From assembly GCA_015055625.1 (NCBI GenBank), contig SVHU01000018.1, positions 1 through 48,704 on the forward strand: 48,704 bases of DNA, read 5' to 3'. Within the stretch, counting starts at the first letter, position 1. Every line of letters begins with the position of its first letter. The position numbers and the translations under genes are program-made. Under the pieces are notes generated by a model. That model was not told where the DNA came from. It saw nothing but the letters and a program-made list of their open reading frames with translations, and made no database searches. The stretch comes from Clostridiales bacterium. GTDB lineage: Bacteria > Bacillota > Clostridia > Christensenellales > Pumilibacteraceae. Positions 30,911 through 40,476 of the stretch are shown piece by piece.

Positions 30911-33124
30911 CTATTCCTTTACAATAAATTGATTATTGCCTTCTATTAATTTTTTGCCGTTATACGTTGCGTTTATTCCGCTTGGAATTTCTACGTTGTA
31001 CACAAACTTTCCGTCCTCGTACTTCCAATCAATAGTAATCTTGCCTTTTACAGTTTGCATCTCACCCTTAGCAAAACCAACCTCTTTTACAAAGCGCGGA
31101 GCAAGCTCGATTTCTTCAAACGCAGGCGCGCAAATCTTGGGTTGAACACCCAACAAAGACTTAAAGAACCAGCCTATAACTGCCGAAAACATGTGGTGAT
31201 TGTGCGAATATTTTTCCTTACCGTTCCACAGCTCCCACAACGTAGTTGCGCCGTTTTCGTACCAGTTTCTGTACCCAGGACTGCTTTGCGTAATCATATT
31301 AAACGCAAGGTCGGCTCTTCCTGCAACCGATAACGCGTCGTAGATGTACTGAACGCCCACCATGCCCGTCTTAAGCACGGGACCGCCCTCTTCGACAAGG
31401 GTTGCAAGCTGAGAACATACCGCGTTTTTATCAGTGTAAAGCTCATTCATAATAACTATCGCAACGGAAGTTTGGTCAGTTATTGTACATCTTCCGTCTT
31501 TATTGATGTATTTTTCAATAAACGTCTTACGAAGTTTTGCCAACTTTTCTAGGTGCTTACTGTTATCTAACCCCGCTCGCTCGTATGCAAAAGCCGTAAC
31601 CGTATACGCCTTTATGAGGTAAAACTCCCAAATAAACTGCTTAGGAACGTTGGGGTTACTTCCATAGCCTAGCCAATCTCCCAAAATAAAGTCGTACCCC
31701 TCGTTAAATGACCTTTCCAAATATCCGATATATCTGTCAAAATACTCAATACCGCTCTTTAGCATCTCATCGTCGCCTGTATACATATAGAACCTATAAG
31801 GAAGCTCATACAACATACAGTCGCAAACAGGGCCCCAATTATATCCCCAATCGTGTGAAGGAATAACGCCTGTAAGAGCGCCGTCCTCTCTCATTCCTGC
31901 CTTGATATCTTCAAACCATTTTTTGTAGAGTTTGCGCATATCAAAGTTTATAAGAGCGTGCTCGCACGTAGCCTGCGCGTCGTTCATCCAGCCCAATTTT
32001 TCACGCGTGGGACAGTCTGTCATGCACCAGAACATATTGCTGTAACAAGAACGCATGCCTGCCGTGTAGATATAGTTAATAACGTCGTTACCGCACTCGA
32101 ATGAAGCAGTCCGTTTTACATCCTGATGTGTAAAAATCGCGCATACGTCTTCGCTTTTCAGCTCATTTTCTAAGCCCTCTACCACAAGATATCTAAATCC
32201 AAAATAAGCAAAACCCGGCTTAAATATATCGCGTTTTCCGCTTGCTATAACTTTGCAAACGTGGTATGGCGGTTGTCCCGGATAAAAATATTCGCCGTCG
32301 TTTTGAAGATGGTTTATCTCTCCGTTTTCACTAACTTCTTCTCCAAACTTAAGCGTGATTTCATTACCCGCTTTTTCTTGCAACGCAAACTGAACGTAGC
32401 CCGACATATTAAGCCCAAAATCAACCAAATATCCTTTTTCGGTCTTTGTAATACGTTTTGGTTCAATACGCTCAACCTCTTTTACAGGTTGACAATCCAA
32501 CGGCATAAGCTTTGCGTCAAAAGGTATATTCCTTTCAATCGCGGTTTGCCATTTATTATCGTCAAATCCCACCTTTTTCCAGCTTTCGTCTTTCTTCCGC
32601 ATATCAACGAATTCTCCTCCTCTTAGATGAGAATACGTAATATGCGTATTTTCCCTGTCAGCTTTCCAATTCTCGTCGCTGACAAGCACAATCTTGCCGT
32701 TTACCTTTAGCGAAAGTATAAACTGCGGAGCATCGCGCCACTTTGCATCCTCAAAATGCCAAGTAGATGGCATGCTCTCATTAAAAAATCCGTTTCCGCA
32801 AATTACCGCAAAGGCATTCTTTCCCTTTTTGATAAGCGAAGTTACGTCATATGTATTGTACCACAAAATTTTTCTGTAATCACTGATTGCAGAAATAAAA
32901 ATATCGTCGGTAATATTTTCGCCGTTTATAAAAAACTGCGCAAAAGACGGGCTTTGCACTATAATTTCGGCGCTTACTACGTCTTCCGTTATTTCAATCT
33001 CGCGTCTAAAACGAGGAAGTGGATCGTATAAAGAATACTTAGGCGCGCTTTCGGTTGCCTTTATATACTTTGCGTTACCAAGTTCTCTAACGCTTTCGCC
33101 TTTAGCTTCAAAATTTCCGTTCAT
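30911..33124 (-). CDS. Alpha-L-rhamnosidase, glycoside hydrolase family 78
   Basis: A 737-residue protein with no signal peptide. Two N-terminal beta-sandwich domains (about 40-330) are followed by the (alpha/alpha)6 barrel and a C-terminal beta domain. The general acid Glu375 lies in DCPTREKLGWMND and the probable base Glu631 in ATTLWELWNG, both family hallmarks. GH78 releases L-rhamnose from pectic rhamnogalacturonan, flavonoid glycosides and related molecules. It is the first gene of a four-gene operon with two SGNH esterases and an RpiB-like protein, divergent from an AraC gene. The start has GGGGAA upstream. Confidence 0.92.
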   Translation of the reverse strand: MNGNFEAKGESVRELGNAKYIKATESAPKYSLYDPLPRFRREIEITEDVVSAEIIVQSPSFAQFFINGENITDDIFISAISDYRKILWYNTYDVTSLIKKGKNAFAVICGNGFFNESMPSTWHFEDAKWRDAPQFILSLKVNGKIVLVSDENWKADRENTHITYSHLRGGEFVDMRKKDESWKKVGFDDNKWQTAIERNIPFDAKLMPLDCQPVKEVERIEPKRITKTEKGYLVDFGLNMSGYVQFALQEKAGNEITLKFGEEVSENGEINHLQNDGEYFYPGQPPYHVCKVIASGKRDIFKPGFAYFGFRYLVVEGLENELKSEDVCAIFTHQDVKRTASFECGNDVINYIYTAGMRSCYSNMFWCMTDCPTREKLGWMNDAQATCEHALINFDMRKLYKKWFEDIKAGMREDGALTGVIPSHDWGYNWGPVCDCMLYELPYRFYMYTGDDEMLKSGIEYFDRYIGYLERSFNEGYDFILGDWLGYGSNPNVPKQFIWEFYLIKAYTVTAFAYERAGLDNSKHLEKLAKLRKTFIEKYINKDGRCTITDQTSVAIVIMNELYTDKNAVCSQLATLVEEGGPVLKTGMVGVQYIYDALSVAGRADLAFNMITQSSPGYRNWYENGATTLWELWNGKEKYSHNHHMFSAVIGWFFKSLLGVQPKICAPAFEEIELAPRFVKEVGFAKGEMQTVKGKITIDWKYEDGKFVYNVEIPSGINATYNGKKLIEGNNQFIVKE

Positions 33125-33162
33125 AATAATTCCCCTATTCGGTTTATTTTATATATACTAAT

Positions 33163-33191
33163 ATTTTAAGATATTTATCTAATAATGTAAA
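33163..33191 (-). promoter_or_regulatory. Promoter of the GH78 operon
   Basis: TTTACA (33186-33191), a 17-base spacer and TAAAAT (33163-33168). The -10 box overlaps one arm of a long inverted repeat (33167-33175). Confidence 0.6.
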
Positions 33192-33244
33192 TACCCTAAA
33201 AAGTATTTTATATATCCTAATGTGATATATTTTGTAATATCTTA
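33167..33244. promoter_or_regulatory. Candidate regulator-binding half sites between divergent genes
   Basis: TAAGATATT (33167-33175) and its exact inverted copy AATATCTTA (33236-33244) sit 60 bp apart, one at the GH78 -10 and the other touching the AraC -35. This is a plausible looping or dual-occupancy arrangement for the AraC protein. Confidence 0.4.
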
Positions 33245-33273
33245 TTGACAAACACGTAACAAAAAAGTATAAT
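33245..33273 (+). promoter_or_regulatory. Consensus promoter of a probably leaderless AraC gene
   Basis: TTGACA (33245-33250), a 17-base spacer and TATAAT (33268-33273). Only six bases separate the -10 from the ATG at 33280, so transcription should start at or next to the start codon. Confidence 0.75.
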
Positions 33274-33279
33274 TAAATT

Positions 33280-34023
33280 ATGATAGTTATAAGTTTGTTA
33301 CACGCCCTGGAGGGATACACTCACGACAACTGGGTGTATAAAAATATTAACGTTAATTTTTCGAGGCTTTACTACGTTATTGACGGAGAGGCGTACTATG
33401 AAGAGAATGGCAAAACAACGAGGTTAAAAAAAGGACATTTATACCTCACGCCCATAAAAAAGACTTTTTCGCTGTACGACAACCCAAACAATAAGATGCT
33501 CCACACCTTTTCGCACATTATTACTATGCCGGCAGTTTCTGCGTTTACGGAAATTGAAGTAAAACCAAATACTCCGCTGTTTGACGCGGTAACGCTTTAT
33601 CGGAAATATATACACTCTGACCAACAAGTTCTTACTCCCGTTATCCAGTTCGTGCTCTCATGTTTGGACTTATCCAATACCGAAAAGAACCCGATTGCAA
33701 CGAAAATCAAGCAACGTATTGACGATTTTCCAACATTTGAGATGAATATGAGCACTCTTAGTAAGGAGCTTGGATATAGCAGAGAATATATAACGCGCGC
33801 ATTTACCGAAGAATTCAGAATGACGCCAAAACAGTACTTTTTTATTCGCAGGATAAACGAAGGTCTAAGGCTATTAAGTCAAGGGAAATCGGTAACTGAA
33901 ACGTCGGATATTCTTTGCTACTCTTCTCCCTTTGCCTTTTCTAAAGCGTTCAAGCAACACTTTGGACTATCCCCAGAAAACTATCTTAAAACTATTCAAC
34001 CGCTTCAAAACGTATGTCCGTAA
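33280..34023 (+). CDS. AraC family regulator divergent from the GH78 operon
   Basis: A 247-residue protein with an N-terminal cupin sensor (FSRLYYVIDGEAYYEENGK) and a C-terminal AraC DNA-binding domain (STLSKELGYSREYITRAFTE and SDILCYSSPFAFSKAFKQHF). It probably controls the divergent GH78-esterase operon. The first ATG lies six bases after a perfect -10, with no ribosome binding site, so the mRNA appears leaderless; no better internal start is visible. The inducer is unknown, with L-rhamnose or a derivative as the contextual guess. Confidence 0.85.
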   Translation: MIVISLLHALEGYTHDNWVYKNINVNFSRLYYVIDGEAYYEENGKTTRLKKGHLYLTPIKKTFSLYDNPNNKMLHTFSHIITMPAVSAFTEIEVKPNTPLFDAVTLYRKYIHSDQQVLTPVIQFVLSCLDLSNTEKNPIATKIKQRIDDFPTFEMNMSTLSKELGYSREYITRAFTEEFRMTPKQYFFIRRINEGLRLLSQGKSVTETSDILCYSSPFAFSKAFKQHFGLSPENYLKTIQPLQNVCP

Positions 34024-34076
34024 AAAAGCAAAATAAAAAGTAAAAAACAACTACAATCAAAGTAAAAAAACACCCA

Positions 34077-34105
34077 TTCACAAAAACACAGTAAAGTGAT
34101 ATACT
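34077..34105 (+). promoter_or_regulatory. Promoter of the third SGNH gene
   Basis: TTCACA (34077-34082), a 17-base spacer and TATACT (34100-34105) with an extended -10 TGA. Confidence 0.6.
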
Positions 34106-34146
34106 ATTGCTACACAACAAATTTATTACCGTTAAAGGAGAAAATT

Positions 34147-34821
34147 ATGGCAAACATCAATGACAACACCGTAAAAGGATACGATCAGCTTATTGCTTCT
34201 AACGAAAGAAGCTTTATTGGCGATAAAAACGCTCCACTAAAGATTTTAATTATCGGAAACTCCATTACTCGCCACGGACCAAAGCCCGAGATAGGTTGGC
34301 CGTACGATTGGGGAATGGCTGCAAGCTGTGAGGAAAACGACTACGTTCATAAGTTTGTTGCAAAGCTTAACGAGAATAATATAAACGCATACGTTATGGT
34401 ACGTCAGGGCTGGTGGTGGGAACGCCACTATCTTGACGAGGACGTGCTGGACCACTTTGACCAAGAGCATGATTTTAACGCGGATATAGTAGTTTTCAGA
34501 CTGGGAGAAAACGTGCCTAAGGAAAACAGAGAATATTGCTACGATAAGCTAAAGGTATTTGCGCCTTACCTTTGTCCTAACGGTAAAATAATATTTACTA
34601 CCTGCTTTTGGAGAGCAGAAATTACAGACGATGCTATAAGACGTATTGCAAAAGAGCGTAACGAAATTTGCATAGACGAATGTTTTTCGGACGACGAGAG
34701 CAATATGGCGCTAGGCAAATTTGAACATCGTGGCGTTGCTATGCACCCCTCGGATAAGGGTATGGAAGCGATTGCAAGCGCGGTATTTGAAAAGGTTAAA
34801 ATCCTATTAGACCAAGCATAA
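34147..34821 (+). CDS. SGNH/GDSL-type hydrolase
   Basis: A 224-residue protein with the SGNH serine in ILIIGNSITRHGPKPEIGW (Ser39), VFRLGENVPKE in place of the Asn block, and a C-terminal AMHPSDKGMEAIA holding the catalytic His. The start at 34147 is chosen because AAAGGAG lies six bases upstream; a longer frame from 34096 lacks a site. There is no signal peptide. It has its own promoter next to the AraC/GH78 cluster, so it may serve the same polysaccharide. The substrate is unknown. Confidence 0.78.
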   Translation: MANINDNTVKGYDQLIASNERSFIGDKNAPLKILIIGNSITRHGPKPEIGWPYDWGMAASCEENDYVHKFVAKLNENNINAYVMVRQGWWWERHYLDEDVLDHFDQEHDFNADIVVFRLGENVPKENREYCYDKLKVFAPYLCPNGKIIFTTCFWRAEITDDAIRRIAKERNEICIDECFSDDESNMALGKFEHRGVAMHPSDKGMEAIASAVFEKVKILLDQA

Positions 34822-34836
34822 CAATAATAAAATTAT

Positions 34837-34876
34837 AAGGTAGCCTGCTTCACTTTATTGTAAAACGGACTACCTT
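34837..34876 (+). terminator. Terminator of the third SGNH gene
   Basis: AAGGTAG (34837-34843) pairs with CTACCTT (34870-34876), followed by TTATTG. Confidence 0.6.
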
Positions 34877-34913
34877 TTATTGTTTTTACAAACACTCAAT
34901 TTGCTTATATTTC

Positions 34914-34969
34914 CTCAAAATCACATATACGTACAGCAAAAACGGCTACACATAATCTTGTGTAACCGT
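34914..34969. terminator. Palindrome-like motif plus bidirectional terminator module
   Basis: CAAAATCACATATACGTACA (34914-34935 region) precedes a hairpin ACGGCTACACA / TGTGTAACCGT (34942-34969) with A-run and T-run flanks. It is the same module as at 5249 and 10932, though the palindrome has one change (TATACGTACA). It sits between convergent genes. Confidence 0.75.
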
Positions 34970-34987
34970 TTTTGTTTTGAGTAGTTT

Positions 34988-37900
34988 TTATAAAGCCTTA
35001 TAACTCATATTGTAAACAATAAACCTAAGCTGAGTTGCCCCTGCCGTAGAAACAAATCTACCTTCAATTCCTGTATAATCAACTTTAGATTCATACTCGT
35101 AAACTTTCTCGTACTCCGCTTCGGAAGAAACCTTTCCGTAGAAAGTGATTACGTTTCCTTTTCTTACAATCTTAAGGTCGAAAGATAAGTCGTAGGTATA
35201 CATACTCTGATTAAGCACATTGTCAGACTTTATGGGTGAGTTCCAACCTTTATCGAGAACAATCGCTCTTCTTTGTTGGAAAATGTAGAATTCGTTAGTC
35301 GATCCATTATTAAAGATAAGACCAACTGCAGGATACTCTTCGTTTGCAACCCCAACAGCTTCCTTTCTGATATAAGAGAAGCTAAATTCGAAGTCTTCCA
35401 TCTTGCCTACACGCATTGCCATATAGGCGTTTCCACGCTGATTTACTTCAACGTATGGTCCTGAAATTTTGTTAACTCCGTCGTCGTAGTCATATCCGTA
35501 GATAGGTTCAGATGTCGAAGAGTAACTTTCGCTCTTTCCACCAATAAAGATATCATACACTTCAAGCTCACCTAAATCGTAAGACGAAGTTGTAAACTGA
35601 CCGCTAACCGTCTTTGCAACCATACTTCCATTAGTTCCGCGAACGGTATAGCTACCCTCTCTAAAGTCAAACTCAAAGCTTCCATCAGATGCAATTTCAA
35701 CACCGTCAAAACTATAAACTCTGCCGTCTTCAAAGTGCGCGGAGAAGTTAAAGGAAGAAGGAAGAGTTACTCCGTCGGTAGCTACAAGCTTACCGGTAAG
35801 AGTAATATTTTCAGCCTTATCCTCAAAGTGAACTTCGATATCGTTTGCATTATACTGTACTATATAATTGATAATTCCGTTATCGTTTGCATAGTAGTAA
35901 TTGGCATCGTTTGCCTTTATAAATGCAGTCTTTCCACTCTCAGGTATAACCTTAATTTGTACGGTTTCTCCCACAACGTATTGAGCTTTATTGTTCACAA
36001 TCTCATACGTTCCGCCTGCTTTTGCAGTAATATTGAGAACTCTTGTTACCTCGACAGGAAGATTGTCGTCAGTAAACTGCATAACCCTTTCGTTGTAGAA
36101 AATATGATGTGAAGGTTTAGCAGCCGTAACTCTCAAGCTAATCTCTGCATTTGACAAGTCAAATCTTGAAGTATGCGTCATTACATAGGTATACTCGGAA
36201 TCTGTGGGAAGCTTTGCAAATATGCTTACCGCATTACCATACTTAATAATTCTTGCATCAAAACACAAGTTATATCCTTTAGTTGAAAACGAAAGTTTGC
36301 TAGATGCTTTTATGGGAGCATTCCATTGATACTCTCCGTCAAGCACGCAACCACCGCTATACTGAAGTCCATAGAACTCTCTTACACTATCCGTATAAAT
36401 AGCAAGTCCAATCGCAGGATACATTTCGTTTTCAACGTTAGGAATCTCAAATCTAACAAACGAGAAATCAACTACCGCGTTATTTATTGTAGAATAAGTG
36501 TAAACTTGACGATTATCCGCTTTTGCGTTTACTTCGGTGTAAAGACCATCTATCTTAATAGTACCATTATCGTAATTATAACCCCAAATTGCTTGCGTCG
36601 TAGACGTTCCTCCGCCAAACACAATGGGCATCATATTAAACTCGCCCCAATCAAGGTCATATCCGTTTACGCGTTTTGTTTGAGGTTCAAATACGAACAT
36701 ATCCTTAGCAAAGTTTAACGTATAAACAGTATTTGCTATTACGTCAACACTAAACGTACCATCGTTGTTTGTGTTAAATGATATAACTGTTCCGTCCTGG
36801 CTTATCAGTTCTCCAACTGCTTCGCTAGCGCCTATGCCTCCTGCTAAAAGTTTGCCCGATACAGTTACGTAATTGTTCATATACGTCTTAACAGTCAGAT
36901 TTTCACCCTTGGTTGTCATCTCATATTCCACAGATGGATTGTTTTTAGTAAGGACAAAACTCTTATCTCCTGCTTCTACAATATAAGCATACTCATCATC
37001 GATATTTTCGAGATTAAGTGAAATTTTTATATTTGTACCTAACATTGAAACAGTTTCTGTACTACCGTCCGATTTTGTAAACTGCTCACAATTTTCGATA
37101 TTGATAACAGGCTTCGTCTTATCATAATCCCAATTTTCATCCATTGCATAGCACGTTTCGTCTAAGGTTATGGTATTACCAAACATCTCTTTAGCTTTCT
37201 CAAGAGCCTCGTCGCCGTTCAAAATCCAGTAATCGAAGAACTTGAGTTTGAGATAGTAGGAAGTCGTTATATCAAAACCGATTGCGCTATATCCGCCCAA
37301 TCCCTCAAATGAGAGCTTTGTGGTAAATATACCGTTCACGTAAACATAAACGTCCGCATAATCGCCCTTATCAATCTTTACTACCGTAAGTGTTGTATAA
37401 CTATTGCCTGTGGTATCAACCAGGTTAACAGTAGAGGGTAAATTGTCAAAATACAAGTCGGTAGGATTCCAGCCTCCATTTCTGGTATGAAGAATTCTAA
37501 GACCGTTCTTGTGTAATCCGATAAACTTTCTGTTGTTAGAACCTAGTTTATTTGTAAAACAGAAGCCTGCCGCAGGATCTTTTTCGTAAGAAGGATGTTC
37601 AACCTTGTCGGTAATATTTGCAATCTTCACTTCAGCAATCTGATGTTTTCCAATAACGTTACCCGAAAAATAAGCTTGAGTGGACTGTGCCGTTAAAGGC
37701 TCGATAAACACTTCGCCGTTTTGTTCGTTACTATAATCCCACAACGCCGAGGACGATATTACGGAGAACGACCTATCGGGAGCTTCAGCGCTACCGCCAA
37801 CTACGTTCATAGTCAATTCGATAACGCCCAAATCAACTTTGCCATCAACGTTCTTAAGAGCTTCAATGTCGTTGAATGAAATCTTTTTGGCTCTATAACC

Positions 37901-40462
37901 CGAAATGGTAATTATAAGCTCATAATTATATCCCTTCTTTACAGGAATAGCAGTTTTACCCTCTAAGGTATTTACAGTATAACAACTAATACGGGGATCG
38001 TTTGAACGTATTTCTACAGTTCCCGTTTTTACAACTGGAAGCTGGCTGTTAAAATCAACAAGATTAGCGTTTATAACAGTTAGCTCACTTACATCAACCT
38101 TGCGCGAATAGAAAGAAATTCCCATATCGCTATCCAGTTTTTCAAACACATATTCGCCATACTTAATACCGTTTTCACCAAACATCGTATCGGAAACGTC
38201 TGTTGATTCTTCCCCTGCAGGCGTTATGGTAACCTGTTCGAGCTCATACATATTAACTCTAGTAAAGTTATCATTATTCATTTGCTCCGCTAATTGGTTT
38301 GTAAGAACAACGTTTCTATGCTTAAGACTCATAGTAACAGGCTGAGGATTTTCTACCGCCTGACCGATTGAATCGAATGAAACGGAAACGTTTTCTGCCT
38401 TTAACACGTTAATCATACGAGCGTAAGACGAAGTTTCTTTTGACGCTTCATCTTGTGTATAAAGAGTAGACAAATAATTAGTCAAACGAATATTTTTAGC
38501 ATTTTGGCTGATTATTGCCATATTGGTTCTCTGATTGAGATCCATTTCATATTGACAATACACCAATCTGCCATTTGCAATGAAATACACGTAACCGTTT
38601 GAGAAGAACATGCTTAACGTAAGCGTTTTGACAGGATTTTCAAATGTAACTTTATCAAGCGTTTCATTTACAGCTACACCTGCATCATTAGTATAAATAC
38701 GCTTAGGAGTTATAGATGTTATTCCGTTCTCGTTGTATACTATCGAACGCATATCTATTAAGTACGCGGTGTACAACGTGGGCGAATCGTAAACCATAAG
38801 TCCGATATCTCCACTTGCCTCTAATGATTCCTTTACTTCAACATCTATTTGCGCCGAATAGAAATTACCCGAGATATTTTTGAAGAATATTGCCTGAATT
38901 CCTGTTGCCGTATTGTTTACGTCTAAGTATGCATTTTCGGTTGCATCAATGTTGCTTATATCCCAACCGCTTGTTTTTGCAATGCCAAGTGGGGAATCTC
39001 CAAGTGTTGCGTTTTCCTTATCTGCAAGCACATATCCGTCGTTATTAAACGGAATAAATGAAGTATAACCATTTATTGCTGTTGACTTAAGGAAAGTGGG
39101 GTATAACTTAAGCGTCTTTTCATCAAGTGCAACTCTCTTGTAGTTATACTGTGGGAATATGCGCACGCTTGTTGGTTTTTCACTCATTCCAAGCTCTTTC
39201 CAAGTTATGAAACACTCAGTAGTCCAAACGCCTGTTTTGTTATCGGTTGAAGGATTTACTTCGCCTTCTATTATCCTTGTTGCAATCTTGAACTTGAAAA
39301 GACTGGGTTTTGCATTATATGTATCAAAGCTAATAGTCTTAAGCTTATTAGCATCGACAGTAGCTAAATCGCCGTCAATAATACTAATGTCAAAGCTTGT
39401 ATTTTTATAATAGTATCCGCGTCCCGTAAATGCAAGTCCGCTGTTATCTGTTGCCTTTACAAAGAAATACAAACCTTTATCTGAAAATATAGTCGTAAAA
39501 TCGTAAGAAACGGTGGGAGCTTCGGTAATTCCGGTATGATACCATTTTTGGTTTTCCCAATTCTCTTCATCGCCCATCTTTCCGTCGATTACAAATCCGT
39601 CAAGATCAGGTCTTTCGCCATAAGCAGAATCCTTTATCCACTCATAGTCGGGCAAATCGCTACCGTCAATATAGCCGACTCCGTTTTTAATCCACTTTGC
39701 GTAAATTGTGGCACGTTTCGTTATGGGAGCGCTAAAATCGAACTCTTTCGTTCCCTCTGCATCTATATACCAACCCTCAAACTTATATCCAGTAACAACA
39801 GGATCAAGTTCTGGCTTTACCGCACATTGTCCGCTCTCTACGCTCTGATTTTCAGGTGGTGCAATAAGCGCTTCTTCGTTGTTAAGATCAAAACTTACCG
39901 TAAGTATTTGAAGCCACTGTGCGTAAATTGTTAGAGAAGACGAGGGAATAAAGCTGTCAAAATCAATAAGATTTACATTGTCGTTTTTATCTAGCGACCA
40001 GCCTAAGAACTTCCATCCGTTTGCGCTAAGGTCGTCAGGTCTTGTTATTTTTCCATCAGTTCCTGCGTCGATATACTGCTTTGCAGGAGCTCTTCCGTGT
40101 CCGTTCCTGTCAAAAGTTATCGTATACGTACTCTCTTTTTCGCTCCACTTAGCGTATACGGTAGTATCGGAGCTAAGAGTTGTACCAAAGGTGTAAAGCT
40201 CATTAAAGTCATTATCAGTATACCAGCCTTCAAAGTTCCAACCACTCTCGGTAGGAGCTTCTGGCTGAACGGTAATTTCGTCTTCTTTTAGTACTTGCTC
40301 CGTTATTTGAGTTCCGTGTCCATTCATCTCAAAGCTGAGCGTATACGTAACAGGATCGGGCGTATCTTTTCCGCCGTTTCCGCCGTTATCGCATGCTACA
40401 ACTCCAACTAAAAGTGCAAGAACAAGGATAAGAGAAAGGAATAAACTTCTAATTTTTTTCAT
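34988..40462 (-). CDS. Giant multidomain carbohydrate-binding-type lipoprotein
   Basis: An 1824-residue lipoprotein (signal ending LLVGVVAC, Cys near residue 24, then a Gly/Asn linker). Three InlB-type beta-grasp repeats follow (about 38-258, each ending in xTxYAKW or TIYAQW). Next is a region similar to family 9-like or DOMON carbohydrate-binding modules (DGFVIDGKMGDEENWENQKW, about 290-460). At least four large beta-rich segments follow, of which the last two (about 1330-1510 and 1640-1824) are clear repeats of each other, with IWGYNYDNGTIKIDGLYTEV and IYGYDYDDGVNKISGPYVEV. These look like concanavalin/LamG-type modules. No catalytic site is recognised. It starts 14 bp after the GH43 lipoprotein gene, so the pair are probably cotranscribed and displayed together on the cell surface for glycan capture (inference). 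Confidence 0.75.
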   Translation of the reverse strand: MKKIRSLFLSLILVLALLVGVVACDNGGNGGKDTPDPVTYTLSFEMNGHGTQITEQVLKEDEITVQPEAPTESGWNFEGWYTDNDFNELYTFGTTLSSDTTVYAKWSEKESTYTITFDRNGHGRAPAKQYIDAGTDGKITRPDDLSANGWKFLGWSLDKNDNVNLIDFDSFIPSSSLTIYAQWLQILTVSFDLNNEEALIAPPENQSVESGQCAVKPELDPVVTGYKFEGWYIDAEGTKEFDFSAPITKRATIYAKWIKNGVGYIDGSDLPDYEWIKDSAYGERPDLDGFVIDGKMGDEENWENQKWYHTGITEAPTVSYDFTTIFSDKGLYFFVKATDNSGLAFTGRGYYYKNTSFDISIIDGDLATVDANKLKTISFDTYNAKPSLFKFKIATRIIEGEVNPSTDNKTGVWTTECFITWKELGMSEKPTSVRIFPQYNYKRVALDEKTLKLYPTFLKSTAINGYTSFIPFNNDGYVLADKENATLGDSPLGIAKTSGWDISNIDATENAYLDVNNTATGIQAIFFKNISGNFYSAQIDVEVKESLEASGDIGLMVYDSPTLYTAYLIDMRSIVYNENGITSITPKRIYTNDAGVAVNETLDKVTFENPVKTLTLSMFFSNGYVYFIANGRLVYCQYEMDLNQRTNMAIISQNAKNIRLTNYLSTLYTQDEASKETSSYARMINVLKAENVSVSFDSIGQAVENPQPVTMSLKHRNVVLTNQLAEQMNNDNFTRVNMYELEQVTITPAGEESTDVSDTMFGENGIKYGEYVFEKLDSDMGISFYSRKVDVSELTVINANLVDFNSQLPVVKTGTVEIRSNDPRISCYTVNTLEGKTAIPVKKGYNYELIITISGYRAKKISFNDIEALKNVDGKVDLGVIELTMNVVGGSAEAPDRSFSVISSSALWDYSNEQNGEVFIEPLTAQSTQAYFSGNVIGKHQIAEVKIANITDKVEHPSYEKDPAAGFCFTNKLGSNNRKFIGLHKNGLRILHTRNGGWNPTDLYFDNLPSTVNLVDTTGNSYTTLTVVKIDKGDYADVYVYVNGIFTTKLSFEGLGGYSAIGFDITTSYYLKLKFFDYWILNGDEALEKAKEMFGNTITLDETCYAMDENWDYDKTKPVINIENCEQFTKSDGSTETVSMLGTNIKISLNLENIDDEYAYIVEAGDKSFVLTKNNPSVEYEMTTKGENLTVKTYMNNYVTVSGKLLAGGIGASEAVGELISQDGTVISFNTNNDGTFSVDVIANTVYTLNFAKDMFVFEPQTKRVNGYDLDWGEFNMMPIVFGGGTSTTQAIWGYNYDNGTIKIDGLYTEVNAKADNRQVYTYSTINNAVVDFSFVRFEIPNVENEMYPAIGLAIYTDSVREFYGLQYSGGCVLDGEYQWNAPIKASSKLSFSTKGYNLCFDARIIKYGNAVSIFAKLPTDSEYTYVMTHTSRFDLSNAEISLRVTAAKPSHHIFYNERVMQFTDDNLPVEVTRVLNITAKAGGTYEIVNNKAQYVVGETVQIKVIPESGKTAFIKANDANYYYANDNGIINYIVQYNANDIEVHFEDKAENITLTGKLVATDGVTLPSSFNFSAHFEDGRVYSFDGVEIASDGSFEFDFREGSYTVRGTNGSMVAKTVSGQFTTSSYDLGELEVYDIFIGGKSESYSSTSEPIYGYDYDDGVNKISGPYVEVNQRGNAYMAMRVGKMEDFEFSFSYIRKEAVGVANEEYPAVGLIFNNGSTNEFYIFQQRRAIVLDKGWNSPIKSDNVLNQSMYTYDLSFDLKIVRKGNVITFYGKVSSEAEYEKVYEYESKVDYTGIEGRFVSTAGATQLRFIVYNMSYKAL

Positions 40463-40476
40463 TTTAGTCTACCTCC

